This document shows positions 25,893 to 34,166 of a stretch of DNA of 64,000 nucleotides, piece after piece. The notes under the pieces were generated by a model. It was not told the DNA's origin. It searched no databases and saw only the letters and a list, made by a program, of their open reading frames with translations. How positions within the stretch are numbered: the first letter of the stretch is position 1; every line of letters begins with the position of its first letter. Made by a program: the position numbers and the translations under genes. Source of the stretch: CAZAYP01 sp964489425 [NCBI: uncultured Verrucomicrobiota bacterium] (GTDB taxonomy: Bacteria > Verrucomicrobiota > Kiritimatiellia > RZYC01). The stretch covers positions 1 through 64,000 of the forward strand of contig CAZAYP010000001.1 in NCBI GenBank assembly GCA_964489425.1, written 5' to 3'.

Positions 25893-26806
25893 TGCACACT
25901 TATATATTGGAAGATGCCCGCCACACCCTGGTCCGCGACCTCGCCCGCCTGGACCTCCAGGCCGGCGGCCCGACCACCAGCCTGGCGCTGCCCGCGCGCC
26001 ATGACGACCTGCCGGCCCTGTTCCTGGACCGCGAGGACGGCATCGTCTGGCTGCCGGCGCTATGGGAGGATCTCCAGGGCGTCAAGCTGGTCCGCGAGTT
26101 CCAGCGGGTGCCCGGCCTGTTTGAAGCCATCCTCTGCGGCCCCGCGCCTGACCCGGCGCAACTGGCGGCGGCCTTCAACGAGGGCCTGGGTGGCTACCTG
26201 GAACTGCCACCGCACGCCGCGACCGCCGCCCAGTTGCTGGCCCGCGCGCGCCAGCGGCTGGAAACCCGCCAGGAGGTGCGCCGCGCCCTCAAGCGCCTGG
26301 CCGAACTCGAGGTCCACCCGCGGGCCGCGGCTTCCGCCATGGATGCGGGGATCCGCGACCGCCTGCTGGGCCGCGCATGCATGGACCTGTTGCAGCGCAA
26401 AGGCCCGCTGCTGACCGATAAAATTGCGGTGCTGCTGGTGTCGTCCTCCAAGGCCCAGTGCAAGATGCTGGCCGAGTTCTTGAAAAGCGCCGGGTTCCGC
26501 GTCAAGGTCACCGGCGGCCTGGAGGAGGCGGCGCAGGAGCTGATGGGCGCGCCGTACCAGGCGGTGGTGTCCGACAACGTGTTGCCGGACGGCACCGCGG
26601 CCGCGCTCGCCCAGCGCATGCGCCAGGTCATCAAGGCCAATATCCCGCGGTTCATCGTGTGGACCGCGTCACCCGAAAAAATCGCCGAACTGGCCAACCC
26701 GCAGCATCATATTGACGACGTGGTGCTCAAGCCCGGCCCGGACGCAGGCCGCGAGGAAATCCTGCTGGCCATCATTCTCGGTTTGTACCAGACCCGCCAA
26801 GCCTGA
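25892..26806 (+). CDS. degenerate response-regulator protein
   Basis: A 304-residue protein. The C-terminal about 125 residues are a receiver domain: IAVLLVSSSKAQCKML has SSS where the acidic pair should be, while AVVSDNVLPDG keeps the phospho-Asp and DVVLKPGPD the Lys. The N-terminal about 170 residues contain a Leu/Arg helical region and may be a second, more decayed receiver (MHTYILEDARH start, LVREFQRVPG); this is uncertain. The start codon overlaps the cheA stop. Loss of the metal-binding acids suggests phosphorylation-independent or weak signalling, perhaps as an adaptor or sink for the permuted CheA. Confidence 0.75.
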   Translation: MHTYILEDARHTLVRDLARLDLQAGGPTTSLALPARHDDLPALFLDREDGIVWLPALWEDLQGVKLVREFQRVPGLFEAILCGPAPDPAQLAAAFNEGLGGYLELPPHAATAAQLLARARQRLETRQEVRRALKRLAELEVHPRAAASAMDAGIRDRLLGRACMDLLQRKGPLLTDKIAVLLVSSSKAQCKMLAEFLKSAGFRVKVTGGLEEAAQELMGAPYQAVVSDNVLPDGTAAALAQRMRQVIKANIPRFIVWTASPEKIAELANPQHHIDDVVLKPGPDAGREEILLAIILGLYQTRQA

Positions 26807-26831
26807 CGGCGCCGGCGGATGGAGAGGAGCT

Positions 26832-27674
26832 ATGCAAGTCCTGTTTGGCGGAGTCAGGGGCACCAGCGCGGTGGCCGACCCCGCGTACATCGCGTTCGGC
26901 GGCTACACCACGGCGATCCTCGTCCGCGGCGCCGATGGCGAGTGCCTGATGCTGGATGCGGGCAGCGGGGTCCGCGTGCTGGACGCCGCGCTCCAGGCCG
27001 CGCCGCGGCCGGAGTTGCTGCTGATGCTCACCCACTACCACCAGGACCATCTCAGCGGCTTTTCCTCGTTCTCCCGGATTTACAATCCCAACTGGTCGCT
27101 GACGATTATGGGCCCCACCGTGAACAAGCTGCCCATCCAGAAAATCTTCGCGGGCATGATGGCGCCGCCGTTCTGGCCCCTGCAGATCGAGTCGCTCGCC
27201 GCCAAGGTCGCGTTCACCAACCTGCCCCGCATCATGGCCGAGCCCGTGCGCTGGGGCGGGCTTGAGATCAGCTGGTGCCCCCTCCATCATCCCGGCGGAA
27301 GCCTGGCCTACCGCGTGGCGGAGCCAGCCACGGGCAAGGCGTTTGTATTGGCCACGGACGTGGAATGGCAGGAATCTACGCCTGCCGAACAGGAGTTGCT
27401 CGTCACCCTGTGCCGCGAGCCGCGGCCGGTGGACGCGCTGATCTTCGACGGCCACTTCTCCAGCGCCGCCTACCCGCGCTTCAAGGGCTGGGGCCACAGC
27501 ACCTGGCAGGACGCGGTCGGGGTCGCGGACCGCGTGGCCGCCCGCCAGCTCATCGTCACCCATCACGACCCGGCCAGCGACGATGCCACGCTCCAGCAGG
27601 CCGAAACCGAGATGCAACACATCCGGCCCACCGCCACCTTTGCCCGCCAGGGCATGCAGCTGGACCTGGCCTGA
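26832..27674 (+). CDS. MBL-fold metallohydrolase of the chemosensory operon
   Basis: A 280-residue metallo-beta-lactamase-fold protein. Metal motifs are LMLTHYHQDHLSG (HxHxDH), PLHHPGGSLAYRV, ATDVEW (bridging Asp) and IVTHHDP (final His). It resembles the RNase Z/phosphodiesterase branch of the superfamily. GGAG lies 8 bases before the ATG. It is the last gene of the cheV-cheY-cheA operon, 25 bases after the receiver gene. It could be the output enzyme, for example a cyclic-nucleotide phosphodiesterase, but that is inference. Confidence 0.85.
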   Translation: MQVLFGGVRGTSAVADPAYIAFGGYTTAILVRGADGECLMLDAGSGVRVLDAALQAAPRPELLLMLTHYHQDHLSGFSSFSRIYNPNWSLTIMGPTVNKLPIQKIFAGMMAPPFWPLQIESLAAKVAFTNLPRIMAEPVRWGGLEISWCPLHHPGGSLAYRVAEPATGKAFVLATDVEWQESTPAEQELLVTLCREPRPVDALIFDGHFSSAAYPRFKGWGHSTWQDAVGVADRVAARQLIVTHHDPASDDATLQQAETEMQHIRPTATFARQGMQLDLA

Positions 27675-27801
27675 ACCCCTGCAAGCGTCGGGCTTAACCT
27701 GCGCCAACGCGCGTCTTTGAGCTCTGCCTCCCCGCACCTTTACACGACCCAAGGGGAGGGCGGGCCGCGCCGCGCCCCCCCCCGGTTCGCCACAGCGTAG
27801 C

Positions 27802-27837
27802 GCAGGCGTCCCCGCCTGCCTCTGGGCGCTGCGCCCA
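27802..27837. repeat. two adjacent GC hairpins
   Basis: GCAGGCG-TCCC-CGCCTGC (7-bp stem) and TGGGCGC-T-GCGCCCA (7-bp stem) lie within 36 bases after the chemosensory operon. They may terminate transcription without a T run, or belong to a dispersed repeat family. Confidence 0.5.
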
Positions 27838-28041
27838 AGCTTGCCCGGCGCCGGATCGATGTGCATGCACATCACTTTCGCTCCATTCCACGAGCTGACG
27901 TCTTTCGTCCGGACGAATCTGCGCGGGTGCTGCCCAGGCGTTGGGAACCCCGCTGCACACTCGCGGCCGCGGGATGTCGGATTTGTTCTCCCAACCGCCA
28001 TGTTCTTTGTTTCCCAGCCCGGGAATGTACATATGTACGGA

Positions 28042-28077
28042 CCGACCCCTGATCTAGTTCCGACCCCTGATCTAGTT
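28042..28077. repeat. tandem 18-bp direct repeat
   Basis: Two exact head-to-tail copies of CCGACCCCTGATCTAGTT. The GACCCCT core recurs as TGACCCCTTTAC twice at 29669-29695, on the other side of the lower-GC gene. Confidence 0.8.
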
Positions 28078-28260
28078 TTGTTCCGGCAAGAAATCCAGTT
28101 TTGTTCCGTCGCCGACAGATTCTATATTTATTATTGCTAATTCTGCCGCGCGCGGGTATGTTCGCAACAATGAAAGTGCCGTACAAGCGGTTCCAACAGG
28201 CGTGTGCCGACGCCGCTCGAAGATCGATGCCATGTCAACTTAACTACGGAGCTGGATATA

Positions 28261-29604
28261 ATGACGAGCGATGAAGCAAAATATAACTGTTGGGCAGTTC
28301 TTTTTATCTGTTGTTTGGCAGCGGTGCTCCTATTGCTTCCCAGAACTGTGTTTAGCCAGCAACGCGACGACGATCTGTTATTAATGGTGGCTTCAATAAC
28401 GCAGCCGCGCGGCAATGTTACCATCAAAAAAATGGACAACTACTATCAGGTTGCGATCGACCTGAATCAAAACAGCAATCGCTACGCAACCGGCCAGGCG
28501 TATATGCGATCCATTATTAGAGCCGTGCCAGAGTACGAACAGCTTGTTGACAGTTATTTGAATACGATTATTTCCGGGCTCCAGATGACGGTTAGCGGTT
28601 TAACGGCCCGGGTGGAAAATATAAAGCCGAACATGAACCAGGATTTTATCGACGAAATCAATGGCATCGCCTCGCTATTCACCGCAACCAACAGCGTTAT
28701 GGGAGATGGCAGGCTGCACAAGGATGAATATTGGATTGGAGCATTGCTCCCGGATGTCGTAAGATTGACGGCCTGCTGTGCGCTGGGAGTATTCGGATCG
28801 GCCTCTACCAATGGCAACATGATCGGCCGCAACCTGGAATGGTATCCCGGGACCGAGAATCAAATGCTGAAACTGCACTCGGTGACGATCATAAAAAACG
28901 GCGGCAAGTCAATTTGTCTTATGGGTTCCCTGGGTTTTCTGTGCGCGGTATCCGGCTTTAATACCACCCGTGTTTTCGGGGCGATATTGGACAGCCAGAC
29001 CGGGGAAACATACAGTTCAATGGGAACGCGCTCTTACCCCTACGATTTGCGGTATGCTCTGGAGAATTGCGCCACGCTGGATGCGGCCGCCGGCTTTATG
29101 CGGGACAAGCCCTATGCCGTCAATCATCTTATCTTCCTGGGGGATGCCACGGTCAGCAAGGTGCTGGAAAACAACCTGAGCGGAACCAACCGGAACATGC
29201 GATCGGCGGATTCCGTTTTGCGCACCAACATCGCGTGGGGCATACCCGTCGCCGTGGGTGCGGTAAACAGCTTCCTGCTGCCCGGCAATTTCGACAACCA
29301 TACCGGCGAGGTCGATAATTATCCCCGCTGGGCCAGCATGCTAACCCAAACCAGCAATCGCGTGGCGGGCGGCACGGTCGACATGGCAGGGATGAAAGCG
29401 ATCATGGGCTATCATGTCGGCCCGGGACCGGGTCCGTATAGCGAGGGGAATTTGTATGTCCACGAAACGTTTTTCACCTCGGTACAGTCGATTATATTCG
29501 TGCCGTCAATCTGGCGGTTGGACATCGCTTTCGCGCCGGTGGGATCTCTGCCGAACGACCCCATTTATCAAACGGTCTTTTCGGATAATCCGTTTGGGGA
29601 TTAA
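28261..29604 (+). CDS. secreted Ntn-hydrolase-like protein (C45/acyltransferase family)
   Basis: A 447-residue protein with a signal or anchor sequence (MTSDEAKYNCWAVLFICCLA... to VFSQQ). The core LTACCALGVFGSASTNGN then MIGRNLEWYPG matches the Cys-nucleophile Ntn pattern of penicillin/6-APA acyltransferase-like C45 proteins, with Cys at about 172-173 the candidate nucleophile. Later, SLGFLCAVSGFNTTRVFGAI fits that fold. Such enzymes cleave or transfer acyl amides. GGAG lies about 9 bases before the ATG at 28261. GC content is clearly lower than in the neighbours, and it is bordered by GACCCCT repeats, so acquisition by transfer is likely. The substrate cannot be told. Confidence 0.65.
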   Translation: MTSDEAKYNCWAVLFICCLAAVLLLLPRTVFSQQRDDDLLLMVASITQPRGNVTIKKMDNYYQVAIDLNQNSNRYATGQAYMRSIIRAVPEYEQLVDSYLNTIISGLQMTVSGLTARVENIKPNMNQDFIDEINGIASLFTATNSVMGDGRLHKDEYWIGALLPDVVRLTACCALGVFGSASTNGNMIGRNLEWYPGTENQMLKLHSVTIIKNGGKSICLMGSLGFLCAVSGFNTTRVFGAILDSQTGETYSSMGTRSYPYDLRYALENCATLDAAAGFMRDKPYAVNHLIFLGDATVSKVLENNLSGTNRNMRSADSVLRTNIAWGIPVAVGAVNSFLLPGNFDNHTGEVDNYPRWASMLTQTSNRVAGGTVDMAGMKAIMGYHVGPGPGPYSEGNLYVHETFFTSVQSIIFVPSIWRLDIAFAPVGSLPNDPIYQTVFSDNPFGD

Positions 29605-29668
29605 GTCCGAAGAAGACCGGCCGCCATGGCCCGCGTGAATTTTTGTCTTGACCGGAACCTCTAATGAG

Positions 29669-29695
29669 TGACCCCTTTACCGCTGACCCCTTTAC
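29669..29695. repeat. TGACCCCTTTAC direct repeat pair
   Basis: Two exact 12-bp copies (29669-29680 and 29684-29695) between the lower-GC gene and the cation-efflux pseudogene. They share GACCCCT with the tandem repeat at 28042. Confidence 0.7.
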
Positions 29696-29736
29696 TGTCC
29701 TTGCGGGACCTTAAATTTGTAGTAGTATCGTGCGGC

Positions 29737-30694
29737 ATGGAAAGCAATGGCGTCCTTCCCCGGGATCCGGTCCAGCCACCGGACGCGCCCCTTTCCCTCG
29801 CCTGGCAGCGGGAACGCGCCCTGCGCCTGGTTTTTATCCTGGACCTGCTTTCCCTGGCGCCGGTGCTGGTGGTGGCCCTGCTGGTCAATTCGCTCGCGTT
29901 GTATGCCGACTGGCTCATCTATTTAAACAGCGCCACGGCCAACCTGCTGGGCTGGCTGACCCTGCGCCACATCGCGCGCGGGCGGCACCGCCCATTACGA
30001 TTACGGCCTGGGCAAGCTGGAAAGCGGCAGCGCAATGATCTGCACCCTGCTGGTGCTGGCCGGCCTCGCGGTCGTCATCGGCGCGGGTGTCCGGCGCCTG
30101 TTGCATCCGGTGAGCCTGGCCGCGCCGGTTACCTGGCTGGGCGTGGCGGAGTACGTGATCGAACTGGGCTGCAACCTGTGGCTGTGGGGGCGCAACCACC
30201 GCCTGGCGCGCCGGGGGCATTCGCCGCTGATGGAAACCCAGTGGCGCGCCAACCGGGGGGATACGCTGCTGGGCATCGGCATACTGATCTCGCTCACCCT
30301 GTCCCTGGGGCTGAAAGCCTTTGCGTGGTCGGTCTATATCGATCCGCTGGTGGCGATCCTGCTTGCCGTCAATGTGGTGGCATCCTACCGCACGGTCCTC
30401 CGCGGTTCGCTTCACGATTTGCTGGATCGCACCCTGGAAGAGGCGCTGCAAATGCGGATTGTCCGCAAACTGGCCGAGCATTTCGATGAATACGAGGCCT
30501 TTTATGGCGTGCGCTCGCGGCGCGCCGGCGGCCGGACCTTCATCGATATCGAATTGGGCTTTGATGAAAACAAACGGGTGGGCGAAGCGTTGCAGACCAT
30601 CCAGCGCCTGACCCGCGACGTTGCCGCCGAAATCCCCGGCAGCGAGGTCCGGGTCAGCCTGGTCCCGCCGCGCAAGGAGCCGCCAGCTCCATGA
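29737..30694 (+). pseudogene. cation diffusion facilitator (CDF) transporter, frameshifted
   Basis: The first frame (from ATG 29737) encodes MESNGVLPRDP and two membrane segments (LVFILDLLSLAPVLVVALLV and YLNSATANLLGWLTL). The second frame resumes at about 29993 with HYDYGLGKLESGSAMI, the CDF hallmark, then four more membrane segments and a C-terminal cytoplasmic domain (RRAGGRTFIDIELGFDE). Removing one G from GGG at 29980-29982 would join them as ...IARGGTAHYDYG. So a single-base insertion separates two otherwise intact halves. It may be a real pseudogene, a sequencing error or a slippage site. It ends overlapping the reductase gene start, so it was once the first gene of that pair. Confidence 0.8.
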
Positions 30695-31791
30695 ACCGGC
30701 CAGCGCCCGTGATCCCCGCCCCGGCCCAGGATGTCCTGCTGACCGGCGCCACCAGCGAAATCGGCATGCGCGTCATCCAGGAGCTGGGCCACCGGCCGGA
30801 TGTGCCGCGGATTTTCGTGCTGGCCCGGCGCCGGCTCCGCAGTTTTCCGCGCTCGGTCGCCGGGATCCGCGCGGACATCACCCAGCCCGCCACGTTGCGG
30901 GCGGCCGCGGACCAGTTGCGCGCCGCGACGTTCCAAGGCACGGTCATCCACCTGGCAGCCAACACCAATTTCTTCGACGAATCCGCGTGCTACGCGGTGA
31001 ATTACGAGGGCACGCTCCAGTGGCTCGCGGCACTGCGCAACGTGCCCGGCCTGCGCCGGTTCGTTTACGTGAGCACGGCCATGAATTGCGGCATCCAGCC
31101 CGGCGGGCTCATCCGCGAGGACGACCCGCTCCCGCTGGAGCGCGAGCGCCACCTGACCGCCTACACCCATTCCAAGGCCCTGGTCGAAGATGCGCTCGCC
31201 AAAACCGCCTGGCCGTTCGAAATCCGCACCCTGCGCCCCAGCATCATGCTGGGCTGCGCCGCCGATCTGCCTCCGCTGCGCGACAACTTGTTCTGGGCCT
31301 TGAAGGCGTTTTACCTCATCGGCGTGGCGCCCCTGCGCCGGACCTCCGGCATCGATGCGCTCCCCCTGGACGTGGGCGCCCGCCTCCTGGCGCAGCTGGC
31401 GCTCAAGCCCGCCTGCCGGCACGCCAAGTACCTGGTCGCGGCGGGCGTCCCGCGCACCCAGTCCTTCCATGAATTCACCACCCGGATCGAGGACCACCTG
31501 CGCGCGGGCGGCCGCGCCGCCCACCTGCAATACCTGGAGCTGCCCGGCTATGACCGCGACTGGGCCGCCGCGCGTGCCGAACTTTCCGCCCCGGTGCGCA
31601 AGCTGGCCGGGGCCCTGTGGCAGCATTACCGTTTCATCGATTTGAACATCCGGTTCGACCCGGCCCGCATGCTGCAGGAGCTGGCGCTGGCGCCCGCCGA
31701 CCTGCCATCCTATTTCGCCGCCCTGCCCACGCTGGCCCGGTACTGGGACCGCGTCCGGGTCTCGCCCCGCACCATGGCCATTTACATATAG
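30691..31791 (+). CDS. extended SDR, thioester-reductase/fatty acyl reductase-like
   Basis: A 366-residue NAD(P)-binding protein. LLTGATSEIGMRVIQELG is the Rossmann GxxxxxG motif, GTVIHLAANTNFFD and YAVNYEGTLQWL follow, FVYVSTAMNCG carries the catalytic Ser region, and AYTHSKALVE is the YxxxK pair. The pattern fits the NAD_binding_4 (male-sterility/thioester reductase) group. There is no carrier-protein or adenylation domain. It overlaps the end of the CDF pseudogene by 4 bases and abuts the rlmN remnant. The substrate is unknown; a lipid or acyl intermediate is possible. Confidence 0.8.
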   Translation: MNRPAPVIPAPAQDVLLTGATSEIGMRVIQELGHRPDVPRIFVLARRRLRSFPRSVAGIRADITQPATLRAAADQLRAATFQGTVIHLAANTNFFDESACYAVNYEGTLQWLAALRNVPGLRRFVYVSTAMNCGIQPGGLIREDDPLPLERERHLTAYTHSKALVEDALAKTAWPFEIRTLRPSIMLGCAADLPPLRDNLFWALKAFYLIGVAPLRRTSGIDALPLDVGARLLAQLALKPACRHAKYLVAAGVPRTQSFHEFTTRIEDHLRAGGRAAHLQYLELPGYDRDWAAARAELSAPVRKLAGALWQHYRFIDLNIRFDPARMLQELALAPADLPSYFAALPTLARYWDRVRVSPRTMAIYI

Positions 31792-32361
31792 ATGAAGCCG
31801 GATCCCGACCCGACCGCCCCTGGCGCCGCGGTGCCGCTTAACGGCCTGGCGGCGGAAGACCTCCACGCCCGGCTGGCCCCGGCCGGCGTGACCGCCCGCA
31901 CGGCCCGCCGCCTGCAGGCCGCGGCCCTGCGCACGGGCGCTATCCCCGCCGCCTTGCCGGAAGTGTCGGCGGCGGTCCTGGCCCGCGTCCGTGAACTGGC
32001 CGCCGTACCACACCTTGAAGTGCTCGACCAGGTCGTCTCACCCCGCGACGGGTTTGCCCGCTACCTGTTTCGCGGCGCCGGCCCCGATCCCTTCGAGGCG
32101 GTACGCATTACCCTTGTCCATGGCGCCGGCGAGCCCAAGTGCGTCATTTGCGGCAGCTCGCTGGTGGGCTGCGCGTTCTGAGTGACCGGCCGCCTGGGGT
32201 TCCGCCGCCACCTGGCCGCCTGGGAAATGGTGGACCAGGTGGCCAGGCTGCGGGCCGAGGCGGAACACCCGGTCCGGGGCGTGGTGTTCATGGGCATGGG
32301 CGAACCGCTGCTCAATTACGACGCCGTGATGCGCGCCGCCGGCATCCTGGCCGCGCCCTAA
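31792..32361 (+). pseudogene. truncated rlmN-like radical SAM gene with in-frame TGA
   Basis: One frame of 190 codons with a TGA at codon 130 and a final TAA. It reads PKCVICGSSLVGCAF-stop-VTGRLGFRRHLAAWEMVDQV, then VVFMGMGEPLLNYD, the RlmN/Cfr signature. In RlmN the SAM-cluster motif is GCxxxCxFC. Here a few residues are missing and the last Cys codon is TGA (TGT/TGC to TGA). The protein also stops where RlmN normally continues for about 170 more residues. I read it as a decayed N-terminal fragment; 23S rRNA A2503 methylation would need another copy elsewhere. Confidence 0.8.
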
Positions 32362-32568
32362 ATATCCCAACCCACCCCTACGCTGGACAATGTCGATGGA
32401 ACCCCGCGCGGTCTTTCAAATATTTTCTGTTTGGGGAGAGATTGTCGCAAGATACCTGGAAAACGCGGCCCCCGGGATGCGGCGCTGTAATCGCTGGCAG
32501 GCGCGAAGCTCGCTCCCCTGCCCCGCAAGAGCGCGCCAGGCGGCAAAAACAGCCGCCCACGGCGTGGC

Positions 32569-33216
32569 ATGGATTTTGCTAAGATCCGGGAAAAGGCGAG
32601 GTTTGGCATGCAGGTGAATCTTCCCGGTATGGGCACCATGGACGTAACGTTGGCCGATGTGGGCGGCTACGTGGAAAAGTTTGGCTTGAACAACGTGCAC
32701 CGCTACCTGGCGCAGCACGCGCCGGATTTCCTCAACACCCTCAAGGCGGAGCTGGGCGCGCGGTCCGCGCCCGCAGCCGGCCCGGCGGCCGCGACCTCCA
32801 GCGCGGGCGCCGCAGAGGCCATGCCCCTGGGCAGCCGCCGCGTGGGGCCTGGCGCCGGGCCGGGAATGTCCATGCCCCTGAGCGGGTCCATCACCCGGGG
32901 CGCCACGTCTTCCAGTTCGTATTCCTCCGGCATCTCAACCACCCTTGGCAGTGGAGCGGCCGGCAACTACGAGTTTCCGGAAATCCCCTATCACGACGGC
33001 CGCGGTTACGTGTTCCCGGCGCCCTGCAAAGGGTCGCGGGTGCTCAAAACCAGCGACGACACCGAGGCGTACATCGCCGAGGCACTCAAGTCGTACAAGA
33101 AAGCCGGCTGCGCCGTGGGCCAGCAGCCCGGCGCGTTCTGGTGCGAGGCGCGGGACCTGGGCAACGGCAAGGTCAACATGGTGTTCGGTCCGTATGAGTG
33201 GATCCAGCACCACTGA
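32569..33216 (+). CDS. hypothetical two-domain protein with Ala/Ser linker
   Basis: A 215-residue protein of unknown family. Residues 1-60 are a small helical domain (MDVTLADVGGYVEKFGLNNV, HRYLAQHAPDFLNTLKAEL). About 63-125 are low-complexity Ala/Gly/Ser, and about 126-215 a mixed domain (GRGYVFPAPCKGSRVLKTSD, CEARDLGNGKVNMVFGPYEW). No signal sequence or membrane segment. G/C-biased third positions support coding, but the ribosome binding site is weak. It sits between the rlmN remnant and the inserted small genes. Confidence 0.55.
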   Translation: MDFAKIREKARFGMQVNLPGMGTMDVTLADVGGYVEKFGLNNVHRYLAQHAPDFLNTLKAELGARSAPAAGPAAATSSAGAAEAMPLGSRRVGPGAGPGMSMPLSGSITRGATSSSSYSSGISTTLGSGAAGNYEFPEIPYHDGRGYVFPAPCKGSRVLKTSDDTEAYIAEALKSYKKAGCAVGQQPGAFWCEARDLGNGKVNMVFGPYEWIQHH

Positions 33217-33282
33217 CCGCTGCACGCAAGAACCCAGCGGTATTGACGAAGCGACACCTCCATATTATCCATGAAGTTGGCA

Positions 33283-33302
33283 GGTTGTGCTCCTTCGCAA
33301 CC
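33283..33302. repeat. 20-bp hairpin, left copy
   Basis: GGTTGTGCTCCTTCGCAACC; its inverse differs by two bases from 34736-34755. Both lie about 27 bases beyond a metallopeptidase 3' end, so they are probably transcript-end hairpins duplicated along with it. Confidence 0.55.
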
Positions 33303-33328
33303 GTGCCGATATAGGCTTGGCCACCGGT

Positions 33329-33469
33329 TCAGTCGCTGCGCCGGCCGCCCAGCAAGCCCCGCCGGAACATGTAGTACAGCAGGGCTAGGATGGCCGTGAC
33401 TGCCGAAACCACACAGACCAGGAACGCGGCATTGAGCACGGCGGCCGGCGCCAGCCGTTCGCGGGGGCA
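33329..33469 (-). pseudogene. duplicated 3' fragment of the metallopeptidase gene
   Basis: About 47 codons closely matching the end of the YugP-like gene at 34784: PAAVLNAAFLVCVVSAVTAI and LLYYMFRRGLLGGRRSD against the intact AAAVLNAAFLTYVASAVTAI and LLYYMLRLGLLGGRRSD. Nucleotide identity is high but not perfect (around 80% by eye) and stops abruptly at about 33470. It has no start of its own. Together with the intact gene end it flanks the SdpI-like and DinB-like genes as a direct repeat. Confidence 0.8.
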
Positions 33470-33635
33470 TTGCACCTGTTGGTGCCCACGGGCGCAAGGC
33501 AGCTCCGGCGCTTCCCGATTTCGAGGACAAGGCTCACCCCCATCACCATGCTGGCGCGCCCGCCCCCGCAGCACCACGATATAGCCCGCCGGCCACTGCG
33601 GGTTCGGATTTGGTGGCGCCACAACGCCCCGAACC

Positions 33636-33769
33636 GCTTGACGCATATCAGTGCCCCCAACTTTGATATGCGTCAATAAAAACCCCATAAATCTCGAGAT
33701 TTCAAGGTTTTTGTTGACGCAATTGCTAAATTTAAGCATAAACACACCGTGCTATGCGTGACGCTCAAT
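33636..33769 (+). repeat. palindromic intergenic element, copy 2
   Basis: Homologous to 300-435 (inverted in the window). It contains a perfect 13-bp inverted repeat, TTGACGCATATCA (33638-33650) and TGATATGCGTCAA (33664-33676). A larger palindrome spans 33670-33720 with arms beginning GCGTCAA and ending TTGACGC, centred on CTCGAG. It ends with GCTATGCGTGACGCTCAAT. It sits 34 bases upstream of the SdpI-like gene, as copy 1 does upstream of the lipoprotein gene. The alternating GCGTCAA/TTGACGC boxes could be a protein-binding operator, or the folded strand an attC-like site. Confidence 0.7.
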
Positions 33770-33802
33770 ACGCTTCCGACGAAATAGGAAGAGGATCTTG
33801 AG

Positions 33803-34135
33803 ATGACGATTAGCCGAGTACTCTGCGACCCCACGATCCTTCCGGGGGTTATCTTCATCGTGATCAGTATACCGCTCCTACGAGGCAAGATTCCGATGAA
33901 TCAATGGTATGGCTTCAGGATTGAAAAGGCATTCGTATCCAAAGAGAACTGGTATGCCATTAACAAGTATGGGGCAAAGCAGCTGATACTGTGGTCGGTG
34001 CTGCTCATTCTGGTCGGAATCATCTTCCTCTTTGTGCCAACGGACCCGCTGTTACGTGGGATTCCCCTTGTGGTCATCGTCCTCATAGCCATTGTGAGAA
34101 CGCTTCTCTACGCGAGAACTCTGCCTGAACATTGA
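33803..34135 (+). CDS. SdpI-like small membrane protein
   Basis: A 110-residue protein with three hydrophobic segments (about 10-26, 62-80, 86-104). Between the first two is NQWYGFRIEKAFVSKENWYA followed by INKYGAK, the SdpI family motif (YGfR ... s-x-x-W-x-x-aN). In Bacillus, SdpI is an immunity and signalling protein for the SdpC toxin; most homologues are uncharacterised. Here there is no toxin gene beside it. GAGG lies about 9 bases before the ATG. Lower GC than the surroundings and the upstream palindromic element point to transfer. Confidence 0.75.
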   Translation: MTISRVLCDPTILPGVIFIVISIPLLRGKIPMNQWYGFRIEKAFVSKENWYAINKYGAKQLILWSVLLILVGIIFLFVPTDPLLRGIPLVVIVLIAIVRTLLYARTLPEH

Positions 34136-34166
34136 TCATAAACCGGATGAGAAGATCGTCGAACAA

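Larger units (their letters stand above)
27675..28260. other. 586-bp intergenic region with palindromes and short repeats
   Basis: No convincing gene on either strand. It contains the hairpin pair at 27802-27837, a C-rich run near 27770, the perfect palindrome GTACATATGTAC (28027-28038), a tandem 18-bp repeat (28042-28077) and two copies of GTTTTGTTCCG. Base composition drops toward A+T after 28080, ahead of the lower-GC gene at 28261. It looks like the border of inserted DNA. Confidence 0.55.

Noticed and set aside
28042-28077. CRISPR-like repeat
   Set aside because: Only two adjacent copies with no spacers; a simple tandem duplication.
32179-32181. Selenocysteine reading of the TGA in the rlmN-like gene
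   Set aside because: The gene is also deleted inside the motif and truncated at its 3' end, and I see no convincing SECIS-like hairpin just after the TGA.
33636-33769. Definite integron attC site
   Set aside because: The palindromic form fits, and copy 1 has GTTAAGC (minus strand) matching GTTRRRY, but copy 2 lacks it, the outer R sites are imperfect and no integrase is in the window. Kept as a hypothesis only.
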